This document shows, piece after piece, positions 1 to 11,253 of a DNA stretch of 20,185 nt. Source of the stretch: Cyclostephanos tholiformis (lineage: Eukaryota; Bacillariophyta; Thalassiosirophyceae; Thalassiosirales; Thalassiosiraceae); assembly GCA_036939975.1 (NCBI GenBank), contig JALLPB010001060.1, positions 1-20,185 of the forward strand, read 5' to 3'. The notes beneath the pieces are model-generated. The model saw nothing but the letters and a program-made list of their open reading frames with translations. It was not told where the DNA came from and ran no database searches. The position numbers and the translations under genes were made by a program. Position 1 is the first letter of the stretch. Every line of letters starts with the position of its first letter.

Positions 1-13
1 GAATACTGACCGA

Positions 14-61
14 AAAATACCGATACCGAGCATATGAGATACCGCAAAATACTGATACCGA
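14..61. repeat. short degenerate direct repeat (ATACYGATACCGA type)
   Basis: Two near-identical 16-nt copies lie at 14-29 and 46-61 and differ at one C/T position. Related ATAC, ATACCG and CCGA words fill the rest of bases 1-65, so the window probably starts at the edge of a longer degenerate tandem array. No function is visible. Confidence 0.55.
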
Positions 62-293
62 AAAAATGACTGGAACCACCGTGGTAAGCAACTCTACTAT
101 TTTCAACCAACTTCGACCAAGGAGGCATCCGTTCCCTCGTCACCGGCATACCCCACACCTTGCACCCCAGTGTTGCAACTCACCCAGATGCGTGACAATA
201 TTATTTCGCCTCATACTTTCCACACATCACTCCTCCCGGCGGCCGCTACCTTCATGAATGAGAATTGCCCGGCCGAAGCGTCCAACCTGAAGG

Positions 294-302
294 TCTATAT
301 AG
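294..302 (+). promoter_or_regulatory. TATA-like box upstream of the 405-2447 gene
   Basis: The stretch CTATATAGG lies about 105 bases before the ATG at 405, a reasonable distance for a core promoter plus a short leader. It stands out in GC-rich surroundings. The rest of 62-404 contains only short open frames with no recognisable protein and reads as 5' flank and leader. That this is the promoter is inferred from position and motif only. Confidence 0.4.
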
Positions 303-404
303 GGCGTCGTCCGCCCCATCCACGACACGGCCTCTGCCGCTATGCAGTCGCATAGTAGCTCATCTGGTTAAATCCCGACCCGATCGACTGAAAATTCAAA
401 TAAA

Positions 405-2447
405 ATGAGAACACCCGCTACTACCGCCCTCCGATATCGTCGTCGTCGTCTTTGTCGTCGTCGTCATCATCTCGTCGGCATCCTTTCCTTGTCATTCGTC
501 GCCAACGATATTACACTCGTCATCACCATCGTAATCATCATCGCAGCCACCACCACTCATAATAACGACGACGGCATAGGCATCGGCGTCGACAATCGCT
601 CTAAACACCCACGTGGCGGCAGCGGCACCCCCCCCCGATTGATGTTCGCCGCCAATGCGCAATTATCACCAAATGACGACGTAAAATCCGACTATTATTG
701 CGGATACGATTGGACGGAGGCGAACGTATATTGTCGATATCCATGTCCGTCGGGACTCGACGTCGATTGTCCTCCATTGTCCAATGGATTGACGAGGCGC
801 TGCATCGCGAGCGCGGGATGTTACGCGAGGTTCGTGGATATATACGCGACGATCGTATTGTCGTTCGTTTTCGATCGGGGGGGGCACATTGCGAATTATC
901 TTGACGATGGCGGTGGTTTTTACGATGGAAATTATGGAACAAACGAAACGGATGGAGCGAACAACGAAACGAGCGTCGCGTCATCGGGGGGGGAGGGCGC
1001 CACGATGATGCTCATGGAGGATACCGAGATATTGGAATATGCGTTATTGGACTATCTGTCCGGGGGTGGGATCATATTCGGCATCGGAGAGGAGGGGGGA
1101 CAGGATCAGAGTAAGGAATTCGGGACGGTGCTAATCTCGTCGGTAACGATTGAAGATCAAAAATACGACCGACCATGCGTCGATGCAGTCGTCGTCGTCG
1201 ATGGCGTCGATGGGGAACAGGGCGACGGTAGTGGCGATTCGTCGAGCATCGTATCAACGACGTCGCTGGACATTACGACTGGCGTGATCGGCTCGTACAT
1301 TCCCAGTTACCAAGACGAAGGTGATGAGCCGTCCATCATCACCGACGAGTTATTTGGCAACATGATAGCGAATGCCATTAACTCGAATGAGGATGCGTTC
1401 GTAGTTGCCATGAAAGAGGCATCGTCGACCTTCTTCGGTGCTTTATTGGGAGTATATGCCATCGAGGAGGGCGGACTCGCCGAGTCTCCATCATCAAGTC
1501 CGAGTTCGCCTCCCACTCGCGATTACGAGCAGGCGTTCGAGATGGATATCGATTCGAATCCCACGGGAAGTTATGGCATAGTCTTCGAGATCGGCACGCC
1601 ACGATATGGCAATACGATCATGTTGACATCCATATCGTTCGTCACACTGCACACGGGCAAGTTGGAGTATGAAATATACACCAAGCTTGGTTCCTTCGAG
1701 AAGTATCTGGGCAATTATGCGAGCTTCGATTTGATTGCGAGTGGGCAGGTGAATGGGATGGGCTCGAGCAAATACACGCGCGTTTTGGATAATGATACGA
1801 TTGTGGAAGGCGGTAACGAATCATTATCGTACGTGGGCTTTAGGCCGGTTTATGTCCTCGGTGATGGCGGAAGACGATCGTTTTACATTACAATTACCAA
1901 GAGATTCGTGGCCGACGATGGATCCGCGATACCCTTATTATTCAGCCCCCCCATCGACGGCATCGAGGGATCGTACGATTATGCGCTCGTCAATAGCAAT
2001 AGCGAGTTGGAGGTATATGAGGGCGATGGCATACTCGAGTATCCGTGGCCGAGGGTGACGGGGGAAATGGAGGGCGATGACGTATACTACAGACGTCCGC
2101 GGGGTTTCTTCGGTTCTTTCGAGTACAATCGCGTACCCTGTTATCCCACGATGAATTTCACCGGTTGGCCTTGCCCATACGCGTTTACGGAACCGCTGGT
2201 ATCGATCGAGGAGGTTGAAAATCCGATTATGATGCCGTCGGTCTCGCCATCGAGGAATCCAACGGGTGCCCCAGAGGCTCGAGATGACGCTATGGATAAT
2301 TCTTCGGCAGCTCGAAATGATGGAATCGAAGAAGAGGACAAAGATCCGACCAATTTCTCGGCAAGTATGGCAATGTGGATTGCACAGGGTAACTGCATTT
2401 TGTGGATTATTAGATACGCATGCTCTCTACTGTTATCGGATTGGTAG
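405..2447 (+). CDS. diatom-type secreted or membrane-anchored Cys-rich protein, 680 aa
   Basis: The start is chosen at 405 because of its AAAATG context and the Arg-rich stretch (residues 11-20) followed by a hydrophobic segment (about 24-48), which fits a signal peptide or signal anchor. A compact Cys module follows, with C99, C110, C114, C122, C133 and C139, in the pattern CGxxW...C...CPxG...C. Such modules are frequent in diatom extracellular proteins. Residues of about 389-577 form a Gly/aromatic beta-rich region (for example FEIGTPRYG, YTKLGSFEKY, RSFYITITKRF, ELEVYEGDGILEYPWPRV) resembling a module seen in other diatom surface proteins. Residues 611-623 are a PSxSPSxxPT linker. NxS/T sites near 180-187 would suit a secretory route. 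The last ~20 residues are hydrophobic and could be a membrane anchor, but a possible GT donor at 2390 means they might instead be intron read-through. No catalytic residues are recognised and the function is unknown. Confidence 0.8.
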   Translation: MRTPATTALRYRRRRLCRRRHHLVGILSLSFVANDITLVITIVIIIAATTTHNNDDGIGIGVDNRSKHPRGGSGTPPRLMFAANAQLSPNDDVKSDYYCGYDWTEANVYCRYPCPSGLDVDCPPLSNGLTRRCIASAGCYARFVDIYATIVLSFVFDRGGHIANYLDDGGGFYDGNYGTNETDGANNETSVASSGGEGATMMLMEDTEILEYALLDYLSGGGIIFGIGEEGGQDQSKEFGTVLISSVTIEDQKYDRPCVDAVVVVDGVDGEQGDGSGDSSSIVSTTSLDITTGVIGSYIPSYQDEGDEPSIITDELFGNMIANAINSNEDAFVVAMKEASSTFFGALLGVYAIEEGGLAESPSSSPSSPPTRDYEQAFEMDIDSNPTGSYGIVFEIGTPRYGNTIMLTSISFVTLHTGKLEYEIYTKLGSFEKYLGNYASFDLIASGQVNGMGSSKYTRVLDNDTIVEGGNESLSYVGFRPVYVLGDGGRRSFYITITKRFVADDGSAIPLLFSPPIDGIEGSYDYALVNSNSELEVYEGDGILEYPWPRVTGEMEGDDVYYRRPRGFFGSFEYNRVPCYPTMNFTGWPCPYAFTEPLVSIEEVENPIMMPSVSPSRNPTGAPEARDDAMDNSSAARNDGIEEEDKDPTNFSASMAMWIAQGNCILWIIRYACSLLLSDW

Positions 2448-2541
2448 ACTCTTGGAGAATGTCGTCGTGAGTAGGTGTGATCCTTTGAATTGCGGCAGAC
2501 GACAGGCTCGTGGGCACAGAAACTAGTGGATGATGTAGTGG

Positions 2542-2547
2542 AATAAA
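2542..2547 (+). terminator. AATAAA poly(A) signal candidate for the 405-2447 gene
   Basis: AATAAA lies about 95 bases after the stop codon, in the 263-bp spacer between the two convergent genes. The spacer also holds an AT-rich stretch at about 2643-2665. No poly(A) signal was clearly assignable to the opposing minus-strand gene. Confidence 0.4.
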
Positions 2548-2710
2548 TTTCCTGCCACACGTCAACTCCAGTGTGGCAGCTACGACATGGCAAATATATG
2601 CTGGATCGATGGTAAATTTAATCTCTAATAAGATGGATCACATGATATATTATATTATATACTACACAGTCATAGCGCGCCAACTGGCAACGCTTGTTGT
2701 TCTCTATGCA

Positions 2711-5700
2711 TTAAATTTCGCATTGATCATCAGGATCAACATCTTGCAACTCATTCATCATGTCTTCGACCTTCGCGGCAGCAAGATTTTCGGCTTGCCT
2801 CGCGGTTTGAGTCTTTTTTCGATTGCTGTATGATGTCGACGCTTCATAGATTGCACCTTCTGACGACAACTGCGGACGCTGCTGCTCGTCATCGTTCTCC
2901 GGCCATTCTAGATTACCATCCTGCTGCTGGATCTGAGTGCCGGTAATCAGATGCCGGGATACGCCATACGTTACCTTGTTTAATTTTTGCATCTGCGATA
3001 TGATCGCGTTGTTGCCTTCGCCCCTCTGGGGTCTCGTTGGTTTCATCGCTACCGATGATTGGATTGCAAGCTTTTCGAGGAATGCTGTGTTATCTCCGCC
3101 GCCACTGGACACCATCGATCCACCAGCAGTGGTAGATCCGACAGTTTTCGTGTAGGTTGTTGCCGTTGTCATGGTCCGTGATCCGTCGTCATTCGTAGAC
3201 GCCGTTGATCTTGAGCTTGATAGCCAAATGTCCCTCCGTAATGGCATTTCCTTCATCTTGGAATTCCTCGTTTCTCTTGTATCATCGTCGCTGGGCTCTT
3301 CAAAGATGGTATCTGGCCTACCACAAAGCGCAGGGTATCGACGAGAGGCGGCATTGGTAACTCGTGCGATTGTGGGGTTCGTACGAAGGAATTGTAAATG
3401 AGCCATGGGTACATGCCCTTCATCATCACTGCTACTTATGCTCGACGACTGCTGAGATGATTGGTTAGCTGGTACGGCACAAGCCGCAACTGGAGAGACG
3501 CAGCCAGTCGTCATGCGCTTGAGAAGTGATTCTTTTCGAGGGATTTGGTGTGTCTCCGGAACATAATCGGATCTAGAAGCAGTCTGATCCTCTGCGCTGA
3601 CGGTACCATTGTCGACGGTTTGAGTCGACACTGTCTGATCTGCATCAATGGAGGTCTGAGATGAAGTGTTCTTCGTATTCTTAGCGGATGGTGGCACAAA
3701 AACGGGAGACCGAGACTGAGTTTTCGAAAGCGATTCAAGCACACGTTCATAAGAGCGAGCGACCGAAAGCGATTCGAGCACTTCTTGTCCCTCGGGTGAC
3801 TTGGAGAGACGAGATTCCAAGACAAACTTAGCAGGTGGTGGATGGATGGAAGATTGCGTCTGCTGATATTCTGGTTTCTTTTCGTCTCTCCTCTTTGGAC
3901 CGGCGGCAACTGTAAATACCATTGGCCGGGTTGCGTTCCTTATCTTGGTCACGGTCTCACCCCACTGGCTGTTCGTGATGGGTTTTCGGAGGTCAACGCC
4001 AGCAGCCTCTAATACCATATCCTCCGGCTCGATGGCGCCATCCCGCACGATGGAAGAACCGGCGGTGGCTTCGGTAACGGATACAACGCGAACAAATCCG
4101 TCCTCGCCACGCTTCAACCGAATGCCCATGGCGGTAGATCGAAAAAAAACCTGATTCTCCAGTGTGCTGTTTTTCGTTGGTACGAAGATTGGTGCTAATT
4201 TCATCCCGCTGCTATCGAACTTGGATTGATGAACAGCAATACTTCTCAATCCTGTGTTTTCAAACGGCTTGTTGGAGGGGGGGGCTTGAATCTTGTCTTC
4301 CTCCATCTCATCCTTCTCCGTGTCCTTCCTTGATTGTATCCAGGAATCAGACGCCCTCTTGGCATTTCTTGTGCCAATATAAGTGCTAACAGTGATGCCA
4401 GTGCTAGTGCTTGGAGGGTCTAAATTTGGGGTGGGGTCTGACCTCTTTTGGCTTGGTGGGGCGTTGCTGCTGCTAGAGATGAGACCACCGGCCGTGCTCA
4501 CTTGAGGGGCATTACTATCAAGCTCGGATGCCAAAGATTTTTCGCCTACCAATGGCAACTGCTGACGACAATTCCTTGTGTCCATGGAATTTGACGATCG
4601 AGATTCAAACCGACCAGCATCACTTTTGTCTTCTGGTGACTTCACGGACAGGACTCTGGGGCGAGTTTGATATTCCGTATAGGAAGAATGATGCGGTCGT
4701 GGCGGTGGTGGCGGGGGTAGCCCCGTGTTATTAGAATCATGGGACTCAGTTTTATGAAGTACCAATTGCTCAGTTGTCTGAAGGGATATGGCACTCGAAT
4801 TTGGGGTAGGTTTGACATTTGCGCGGTTAATAATGTTGACAAAGCTTTGAGAGACACCATTTTTTGTAGGTTCGAACAAATCACTATCAGCATCCGAGAA
4901 CTTTTCCTTGACGACTTTGACTTCCTGGACGCCAAGTTCAATTTCGCCGAATGAATCTGGAATATTCGAGTAATGCGGCAGAGATTTTCTGGTTATGCTA
5001 TTGTTGTCATACATTAGGAGATTATCCGAGGTACTTGATGTCCTCGTATCATCCGACACAATGGCATAATTCTCTGAATTATCTTGCTCGGGATGAGCAT
5101 TCTTAGTGGCGTTCTCGAACCATTGGTTCAGGGATCGCTTGCTGCTGTTTTTATTTGAAAGTTGTAGGCTGGCAGAGCTAACTTTTTCCTCGCTCTCCTG
5201 GTTTTCTTTATCACTACCTTGAGGTTGAATAGTATCAGCCATATTGACATTGATGTTTACAGCATTGTTTGCTCCTTTCGGTCCTCCATCTGAGAAATCA
5301 TCAAAGTGCTCGATACCCGTGGAGTTTTTCATGTTGGCATCCTCCGCAGACGAGGCCTCACTGGTTCCCACAACCGGTTGATTTTGGACCAAAGGAACGG
5401 ATTCCTCCGCAGCGGCAATCGCACTGATATCGTCCCCATTATTCATAACAGAGTCTCCTTGATTCAACTGATCACTTTCTAACACTGATCTCGTTAAGAC
5501 GCTAACATCGTCATCAACTGTCCCGTCAGCCCTTACCCAGCCCTTCTCGTAATCCCAATACCGGTCTGTCCCGTCATAGTTTGCCACGTGGGCCGTGGCA
5601 TTTTCCATCGATTCCTTCCATCCAACAGGTTTGTTATCTTTTTGAGTCGACGCAATCTTCCTTCTGTCAGTGGCACGATGGCGGGGAGCCGCGCGATATC

Positions 5701-8700
5701 TGGGGGCAGATAGGGACGTTCCGCTGACACTGTATGCCTCAGCAGCGGTGTTCACAGTGTTCCCAGTCATCGAGTCAAAAACAGTATCGTTTTCATCTGC
5801 GATGCTAGTTGCAAATGAAGAATCAGCCGTCATCCTTAGATCACCGGCATTATCATAGTCACCTTTCATTGTCACACTTTTGTGGGGAAGTCTTAGGTGC
5901 AAATTTCCTATCGATGAATAGTCATGGTCCACCACCACATGGACCTCTGGCTCCGAATAATCGACCCACCCGAGTATGGGATCCCAAACCTTTCCCTGTG
6001 TTGATGCAGCAACTCTAATTGAGTTGACCCATCCATTCTTCTTGGTGCTACCAAAGCGTTCCTCAGCTTGTTTTGCTTGGAGGAGTCTTTTAGATGCCGC
6101 GCCCTTGTGGCGCTTGCGGATTGGTCTGGACAACGAAGTCAAGGTTGATTCATCCATAGTAGAATGATCCATTGAGCTCGTGACATCTTCTTCTGGGTTT
6201 CCCGCCTGAGAAGAGGTCATTGCAGGCATATCCTTAACATTGTTTTGCCGTAATGATCCTGATTTATCATCAATATTGGGTGCTGACTGTCCCGGTGAGT
6301 TGACTGGGGAGTACACACTATCAGGGGAAAACATCAACGAATCGGCATTTGATCCCTGCAGCGATACGGTGTCACCATTGCCTGGTGTGTCATTATATGA
6401 CGAGACACTTTCATCTGTTTTCCTTGATTGCCCCATCTCAGGGCTATTCCACGTGCTTTGGGGTGGTGGAGAAGGGATCGATTGAGGCATGACCTCGGCC
6501 TCAACCTCGGAAGCATATTCATCATTCATTGTCTCATCTCCATCAGAGCCATATTTATCGTACATATCCTCTTCCTCTTCCTCAAGTTCATCTTTGTCTT
6601 CAACCTCATCTTCTTCCATGACATATTCCTCATCTTCATTCTTCTCCACGACATCAACGTCAGCTTCGTCTTCGTCTGCTTGATCCTCCTCCTCATAATC
6701 AACGTCATCGTTTTCATTGCCGTGATCATCATTATCATCATCATCACCACCATCACCACCATTATCATCATCATCATCATCAGCAGCAGCAGCAGCAGTG
6801 CGTGGGAATAACCATGAAGGCGTGCTCTCCAGCTCAACCGATCGAGATGGCGCCACCTGATCCAAATCAAGGTCTGAATCAAGCTTCGAAAACTTAGGAT
6901 ATCGGCTCCTAAAGTTCAGAGCTGTTGACAATGACTTGGGCGATAAGATGTTGAAGTCTGATTTGACCCCTCCGTTATTGTTGGCAGAAGATATTGGAGC
7001 AGCGGAGTAATTGTCTTCTTCCATTGTAAAGGGCAATGCCGATGATGTAGTGATGTTCTTGTACCTGAAATCCCTTTTTCCAAGGCCGCCCTGACGAGGA
7101 GATACAACGGCGGCCAGAGCATCTCCTAAGAGCTTGCTCTTGCGAGTTTTACTTCGGGGCGCGTTAATTTTGCCATCCAAAAGGCCAGAATCATCTAAGT
7201 ATTCATCATTTGGATCAAGACGATGGCCACGGGCGTCGTAGTAACTAATGCCACTGGATAGGAGTCCATCACCATCAGAATCTGGTTCTAGTTGGTATTG
7301 TATCTCTGCTGCTTGCTCTGGTTCATTCTCTTGGTAATCGTCCTTCATGTGCATTTGGTAGCGTTCCCTGGACTTGGACCTCGACTTGGCTTGAATGATG
7401 GCTGGCACTAAAGGTACAGCGGCGGAAAATTTGTTCCTCTCTTGATAGCTAGACTTGCCCTCTTCTTGAGCCATCTCCGATTCCGAGATATCAGCGGCCG
7501 AGGCAACGGAAGCTGCTAGAAGACTGTCTAAATCTTCGTCTTTCGTCTGTTGATCGCCATCATCAGTATGTATTGGCGATCCGAGTCCATCATTGGAGGT
7601 ATAACCGTTGTCCTCTTCCGCGGCCTCGTTGTCCGCATCCATCAAGGCACTATCACGCTCTTGCGCAATTCGAAGGACGGCGTCCTTCGGACTCATTCCT
7701 GAATTAAGCAATCTCAGAAACAAACGCTTCTGGGCTGGGTCGAAGCTATTATAGTCGGCATTGTAAGATGATGATCCATCCCCATCTCGGCGGACTGATT
7801 TTTCTGTTGCGGTGACTGAGGCATGGTCGTGACGCTCGGCCGACACCGGTAACAGGGCGGGTAACATAATTGCCGACGTCGCCCCGACTTGCGACGAGGC
7901 GGTGGCGCGCCCGTCGTCCTCGCCAGCGGATCCGGTCGCGTCGCCGCCTCCGTCCGCGCCGGCCCTGGCGGCGTACTCCATCTTTGCCCGTTCGGCGAGC
8001 ACTCCCGCCGTGGCGGCCTTGGCGGCATACTCCATCTTTGCCCGCTCGGCAAGTTTGCGGAGATAAAGGTTCTTCTTGCTCGTGGACCACGCTGCCGCCT
8101 CCGACTGGAGCTCCTCCTCGTCGTGTAGGTCGGCCCTGGCGGCGGCGTACATGCCGGATGAGGTTGACATGCCCGAGACGTTGTGTTCTCCCTGTCGAGA
8201 TGCTCGAAGGCCGTCATCATTGCCACTGTCGTCACGGTCGACGTCACCGAGCTTGTTCTCCGAGCGGTCATCGCCCCCATCGTTGTCCTCTTCACCAAGT
8301 ATCTCTTGTTCGAAGGTGAGACTTGAGTACATGTCAGTGAGCTTGGTTGTTGGCCTCTGCGAAGGCTCCGATCCGTCGGCACCGGGATCCTTCTCCCTTC
8401 GCGTCGTTGTGGTGACAAGGGTCTTCCTCGGATCGTCGTCATTGTCGTTACCCCTCCTCCCTCTGGGGCTAACGATTTTTATGAATTTCTTGAACCCCTT
8501 CTTCTTGCTTTTCTTGTTTTTACTATTCTCGCGCTTGGGAGACATTAGACCGGGCATCGGGGGGAGTAGACGGAGCGAATTTCCCTTCTCATTCGCGCCG
8601 GCGGAGCGGTTGGCTGCATGATACTGCAACTCGATGGCGGTATCCTCCTCGATGGTGCCGACGTCGTCGACCGAGAACGAATCCTCACCATCGGAGACGA

Positions 8701-9219
8701 CCACGGTCGCCGCCAGACCCGCCGTCCTCCTGTTGTTCCTTTCGATGATCTCGAGCGCTCTACGTTTGGACGGGCTGAGATCGTCCGTCGATTTCTCATT
8801 ACCCGCCATCGTTGTGGTCGTCGTCATCGCGTTGGTCGCGGGGGCAACATCCCCCCCGACCCCGAAGCCGCATATATTCGAAAGCGCGTCATTAATGCAC
8901 CTCAGTATGGGATTCCCCCCCTCGTCGTCGTCGACAATTGTCTTCTCTCCGGCGCCGGTGCTGCCCGTTATGGCCGACTTTGCTCCGGGTGTACCAAACG
9001 TCCGATCGAGGGATTGGTCGTCGTCCGACTCGGACATGATCGTTCCCTCGTATTTGCCGATGATGCTCCCATCTTTGTTGATAACCTTGCTGTCATCCTT
9101 CTCATCGACGGAGTCGTGAGCGGCGCTGTCATTCGCGTAGCAAGCGGCCTTCCTCAGTAGGTAGGGTATTCCCCCCTTGCCGCCGCCGTTGTCGCCCCCC
9201 TTCTTCCGTGCGCTGTCGA

Positions 9220-9251
<32 letters not shown>

Positions 9252-10462
9252 CCCTGGACGATGTCCATCCCTATAGATTTGGCCCACCTCCCATCCTCGT
9301 CGTTTGTTGATCCTACCCCCACTCCGCCGTTCGTGACCGTCCTGCCCCCGTGGTCATCCCCGTTGCGTTTGGTCGACGTTCCCCCCCGCCTTGTCCTTTC
9401 GGGCGACCTCGAGTATTCCCGTCGTTCGTCCATCGGCATCTCGTTGTCGTCGTCATCGTCGTCATCGACATTGTCGACACCGCCATTCTCGTCCGCCGTT
9501 GGATCGTCGACGTCGTCCATGTCGAGTTGACTCCAGAATCCCGCGACCTTGAGCTGCTCGATCGGTCCTCCCGTCGTCGACGATGCCAAGATGCGCGCCG
9601 CCCTCTCGGCAGCGATGGACGCAGCCGCGGACGGTCGGATCAAGGGCGGCGGCGTCGACGACGACTTGTCCCCCATCCCCCTCCCACTTCCCGGCAATTT
9701 CGGCCTCGACTTGAATCCGGGAAATATTCTCCTCGACGAGGACGACTGCGACTTCTGCGGTACCATTTTGCCGCTCGCGCCGCTCCCGACGCGCCGTAGG
9801 CTGGGCAGCTCGCCGTTCTCCTCCACGCCCACGTCGTCGTCGTCGACGTCCCCCTCCTCCCCCCCCCACTCGTCGTCGCTATTGTTATCAGCATCGTCGT
9901 CGTCGTCGTCGTCAACATCGTCACCGTCGACGTCGACGTCGTCATCGCCGTCCTCCTCCCATAACATCGTGGGACGGTAATACTCGTCCTCCATCTTCTG
10001 CCTGCTCTCGATTCCACGGTAGGGGGGGGGGAATGACGATGACGACGACGACGACGCGGTCTTCCTCCCCCCCGTCATCTTCGGCGTCGCGGCCGTGTGC
10101 ATGCCAACGGAGTTCCGTCCCGTCGCCGCGGTCGCGTTGCCGTCCCCCGTTATGCCATCGCCGTGGTGGTATTCGGTCGGGGTGGGGACGGCGGGCTTGA
10201 TCCTACGTAGCCTCAACCCCACGCCCTTGGGCTTGGATAGCGTCCTGCTCCTTGGCGAGCGTCCGTGGTTATATGCCGAGGCGTCGGGAAAGCGCGGTGA
10301 GGCGATCTTCCTAGCCCTGGCCATGACGCCCGAGCCGCCTCCGTTGTCGGGGGACACGATGGCGGCGGCCTTGGCCTTCGAGGACTCGGAGGAGGGCGAT
10401 GCGAAGCCCTTGGGACGGACCTGGGGCAACGGGAGGGGGTCATCGTCGACCTCGACTAGCAT
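2711..10462 (-). CDS. giant acidic, mostly disordered protein with a PDZ-like domain, 2583 aa
   Basis: This is one uninterrupted 7.75-kb frame. The ATG at 10462 follows an AAAC context and a purine-rich leader. The protein is dominated by Asp/Glu/Ser/Gly-rich low complexity, with acidic blocks near residues 166-220, 405-415 and 1226-1316. Basic stretches occur near the N-terminus (RSPRSRTLSKPKG, LRLRRIKP) and at about 639-669 (KNKKSKKKGFKKF), the latter a possible nuclear signal. A tandem helical repeat LAERAKMEYAA occurs twice at about 803-835. Two Trp-rich repeats of the form GW...A...WD...GWV lie near 1474-1510 and 1611-1648. A PDZ-like domain lies at about 2110-2187: GIRLKRGEDGFVRVVSV, then an AGSSIVRDGAIEPEDMVLEA core, then the Trp-containing second helix. 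PDZ domains bind C-terminal peptides, so a scaffold role is plausible, but nothing shows the partner or location. A short Pro run (LPPPPPPRP) lies near 1910. Many open frames on the opposite strand are composition shadows. Confidence 0.85.
6724..6798. repeat. ATC/CAC/CAG trinucleotide microsatellite inside the giant gene
   Basis: The plus strand reads runs of ATC and ACC triplets followed by six CAG triplets. On the coding (minus) strand these are GAT/GGT and CTG/GCT-type codons giving an Asp/Gly run and an Ala run at the start of the main acidic block. It is likely length-polymorphic. Confidence 0.7.
9217..9248. repeat. (GTC)n microsatellite encoding a poly-Asp run
   Basis: This is a near-pure GTC array on the plus strand and codes for nine or so consecutive Asp (GAC codons) on the minus strand. 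Similar shorter GTC arrays occur at about 9434-9475, 9835-9845 and 9895-9912 in the same gene. Confidence 0.75.
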
Positions 10463-10968
10463 GTTTCCTCCCTCCCTCTTTAATTTAGCCTTTATTGGGG
10501 ACGCTAATTATCGTGTACCGCCCGGCGTTGTAATAATTATTATTGTGGATCACTTTCGGTGGATGGCAATTTACATCGCCTCACTCAAATTCCTTTTCAT
10601 TTTACAATATTATTTGTGTCTTTTTCTCGGTGTCGTGTTTGAGTGTTCCAACGGTCGACGTTGGGACGGAAAGGAGACGGTGCGGACAGACGCTACTGTT
10701 TCCTCTCGTGAATCTTTTTTAAAGTCATTCAGCATTTCACTGAGGAATCAGTATTTTTTGATTTGAGAAATCGCCAAGTTCCCATCTGAAACAGCGTCCT
10801 TATCATCTCTTTTTAGAATACTCGCGAGTCGTATTATTTATTGGCACACACACAATAAAAACTTGATAACTTTAACGCATTATTTTCATTAGGAAAATGC
10901 AACTACCTACTGGGACCAAACAAATACAGTATATTATTAGGGAGATTGACTCATATACCTGGCTTTAG
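10463..10968. other. intergenic region upstream of the giant gene, ending in a possible pseudogene scrap
   Basis: The 5' side of the giant minus-strand gene and its promoter must lie here. A CCAAT word (minus strand, 10494-10498) is present but sits too close to the ATG to be convincing. The region turns AT-rich from about 10700. At 10897-10965 a plus-strand frame of 23 codons (starting MQLPTGTKQI) runs up to the left end of the transposon. If the transposon and one target-site copy are removed, this frame joins in phase with the open frame starting at 15058. No other gene is seen. Confidence 0.4.
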
Positions 10969-10988
10969 TAAGGCTGTGATTTCTTTGA
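10967..10988 (+). repeat. left terminal inverted repeat (22 bp including target-like AGTAA)
   Basis: It is a perfect 22-bp reverse-complement match to 15038-15059. The outer five bases may be target sequence rather than transposon, because AGTWACT is a palindrome that would look like extra inverted repeat. Confidence 0.9.
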
Positions 10989-10997
10989 CCCATAGCC

Positions 10998-11011
10998 GTA
11001 TACACGTATAC
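10998..11011. promoter_or_regulatory. paired GTATAC palindromes just inside the left end
   Basis: GTATAC occurs at 10998-11003 and 11006-11011. The right end has the same word twice at 15024-15029 and 15030-15035. Symmetric paired palindromes next to both terminal repeats suggest a transposase or accessory-protein binding site. This is inferred from position only. Confidence 0.4.
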
Positions 11012-11253
11012 CCATAGGAACAGTTGGGAACTTTTTTTTTCGGATGGTGTCTTACGCATTCCTCGCAGGTGGGCTTGTGGTTTTTTTCATTTCCAGATAC
11101 ACGGATGCGCTTATGCGCATAGCACCGTCCCATCCTCTGGCATTTTCCAAGCCGCCCATCTATTTTGACGTGGACCATTGCGGCACTATTCCCCCCCGGC
11201 GCTTGTCAAAGCTCTCGTTCTGCTCCTCTCGTGCTCATAGCATCGGAGAAAAT

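Noticed and set aside
1..65. Repeat taken as a telomere or CRISPR array
   Set aside because: The unit is degenerate with only two clear copies and there are no regular spacers, and the DNA is eukaryotic.
2141..2593. 150-codon minus-strand frame over the 3' end of the secreted-protein gene
   Set aside because: It is antisense to a well-supported coding region and has no family resemblance.
6428..6882. Frames of Ile/Val/Phe-rich or Met-rich text that look like membrane segments
   Set aside because: They are shadows of the GAT/GAA acidic block; the hydrophobic look comes from reading the ATC/TTC triplets.
7714..8621. Several long frames on both strands rich in Arg, Pro and Ser
   Set aside because: They lie wholly within the giant gene in other frames and show only compositional bias.
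10095..10766. 223-codon plus-strand frame over the start of the giant gene
   Set aside because: It is antisense to the N-terminal coding region and has no recognisable domain; GC-rich coding DNA readily leaves the opposite strand open.
11044..11253. Upstream in-frame ATG giving a 70-residue extension of the accessory protein
   Set aside because: The hydrophobic, unconserved-looking extension precedes the zinc finger and overlaps the presumed leader; the ATG at 11254 has a better context and starts right before the finger.
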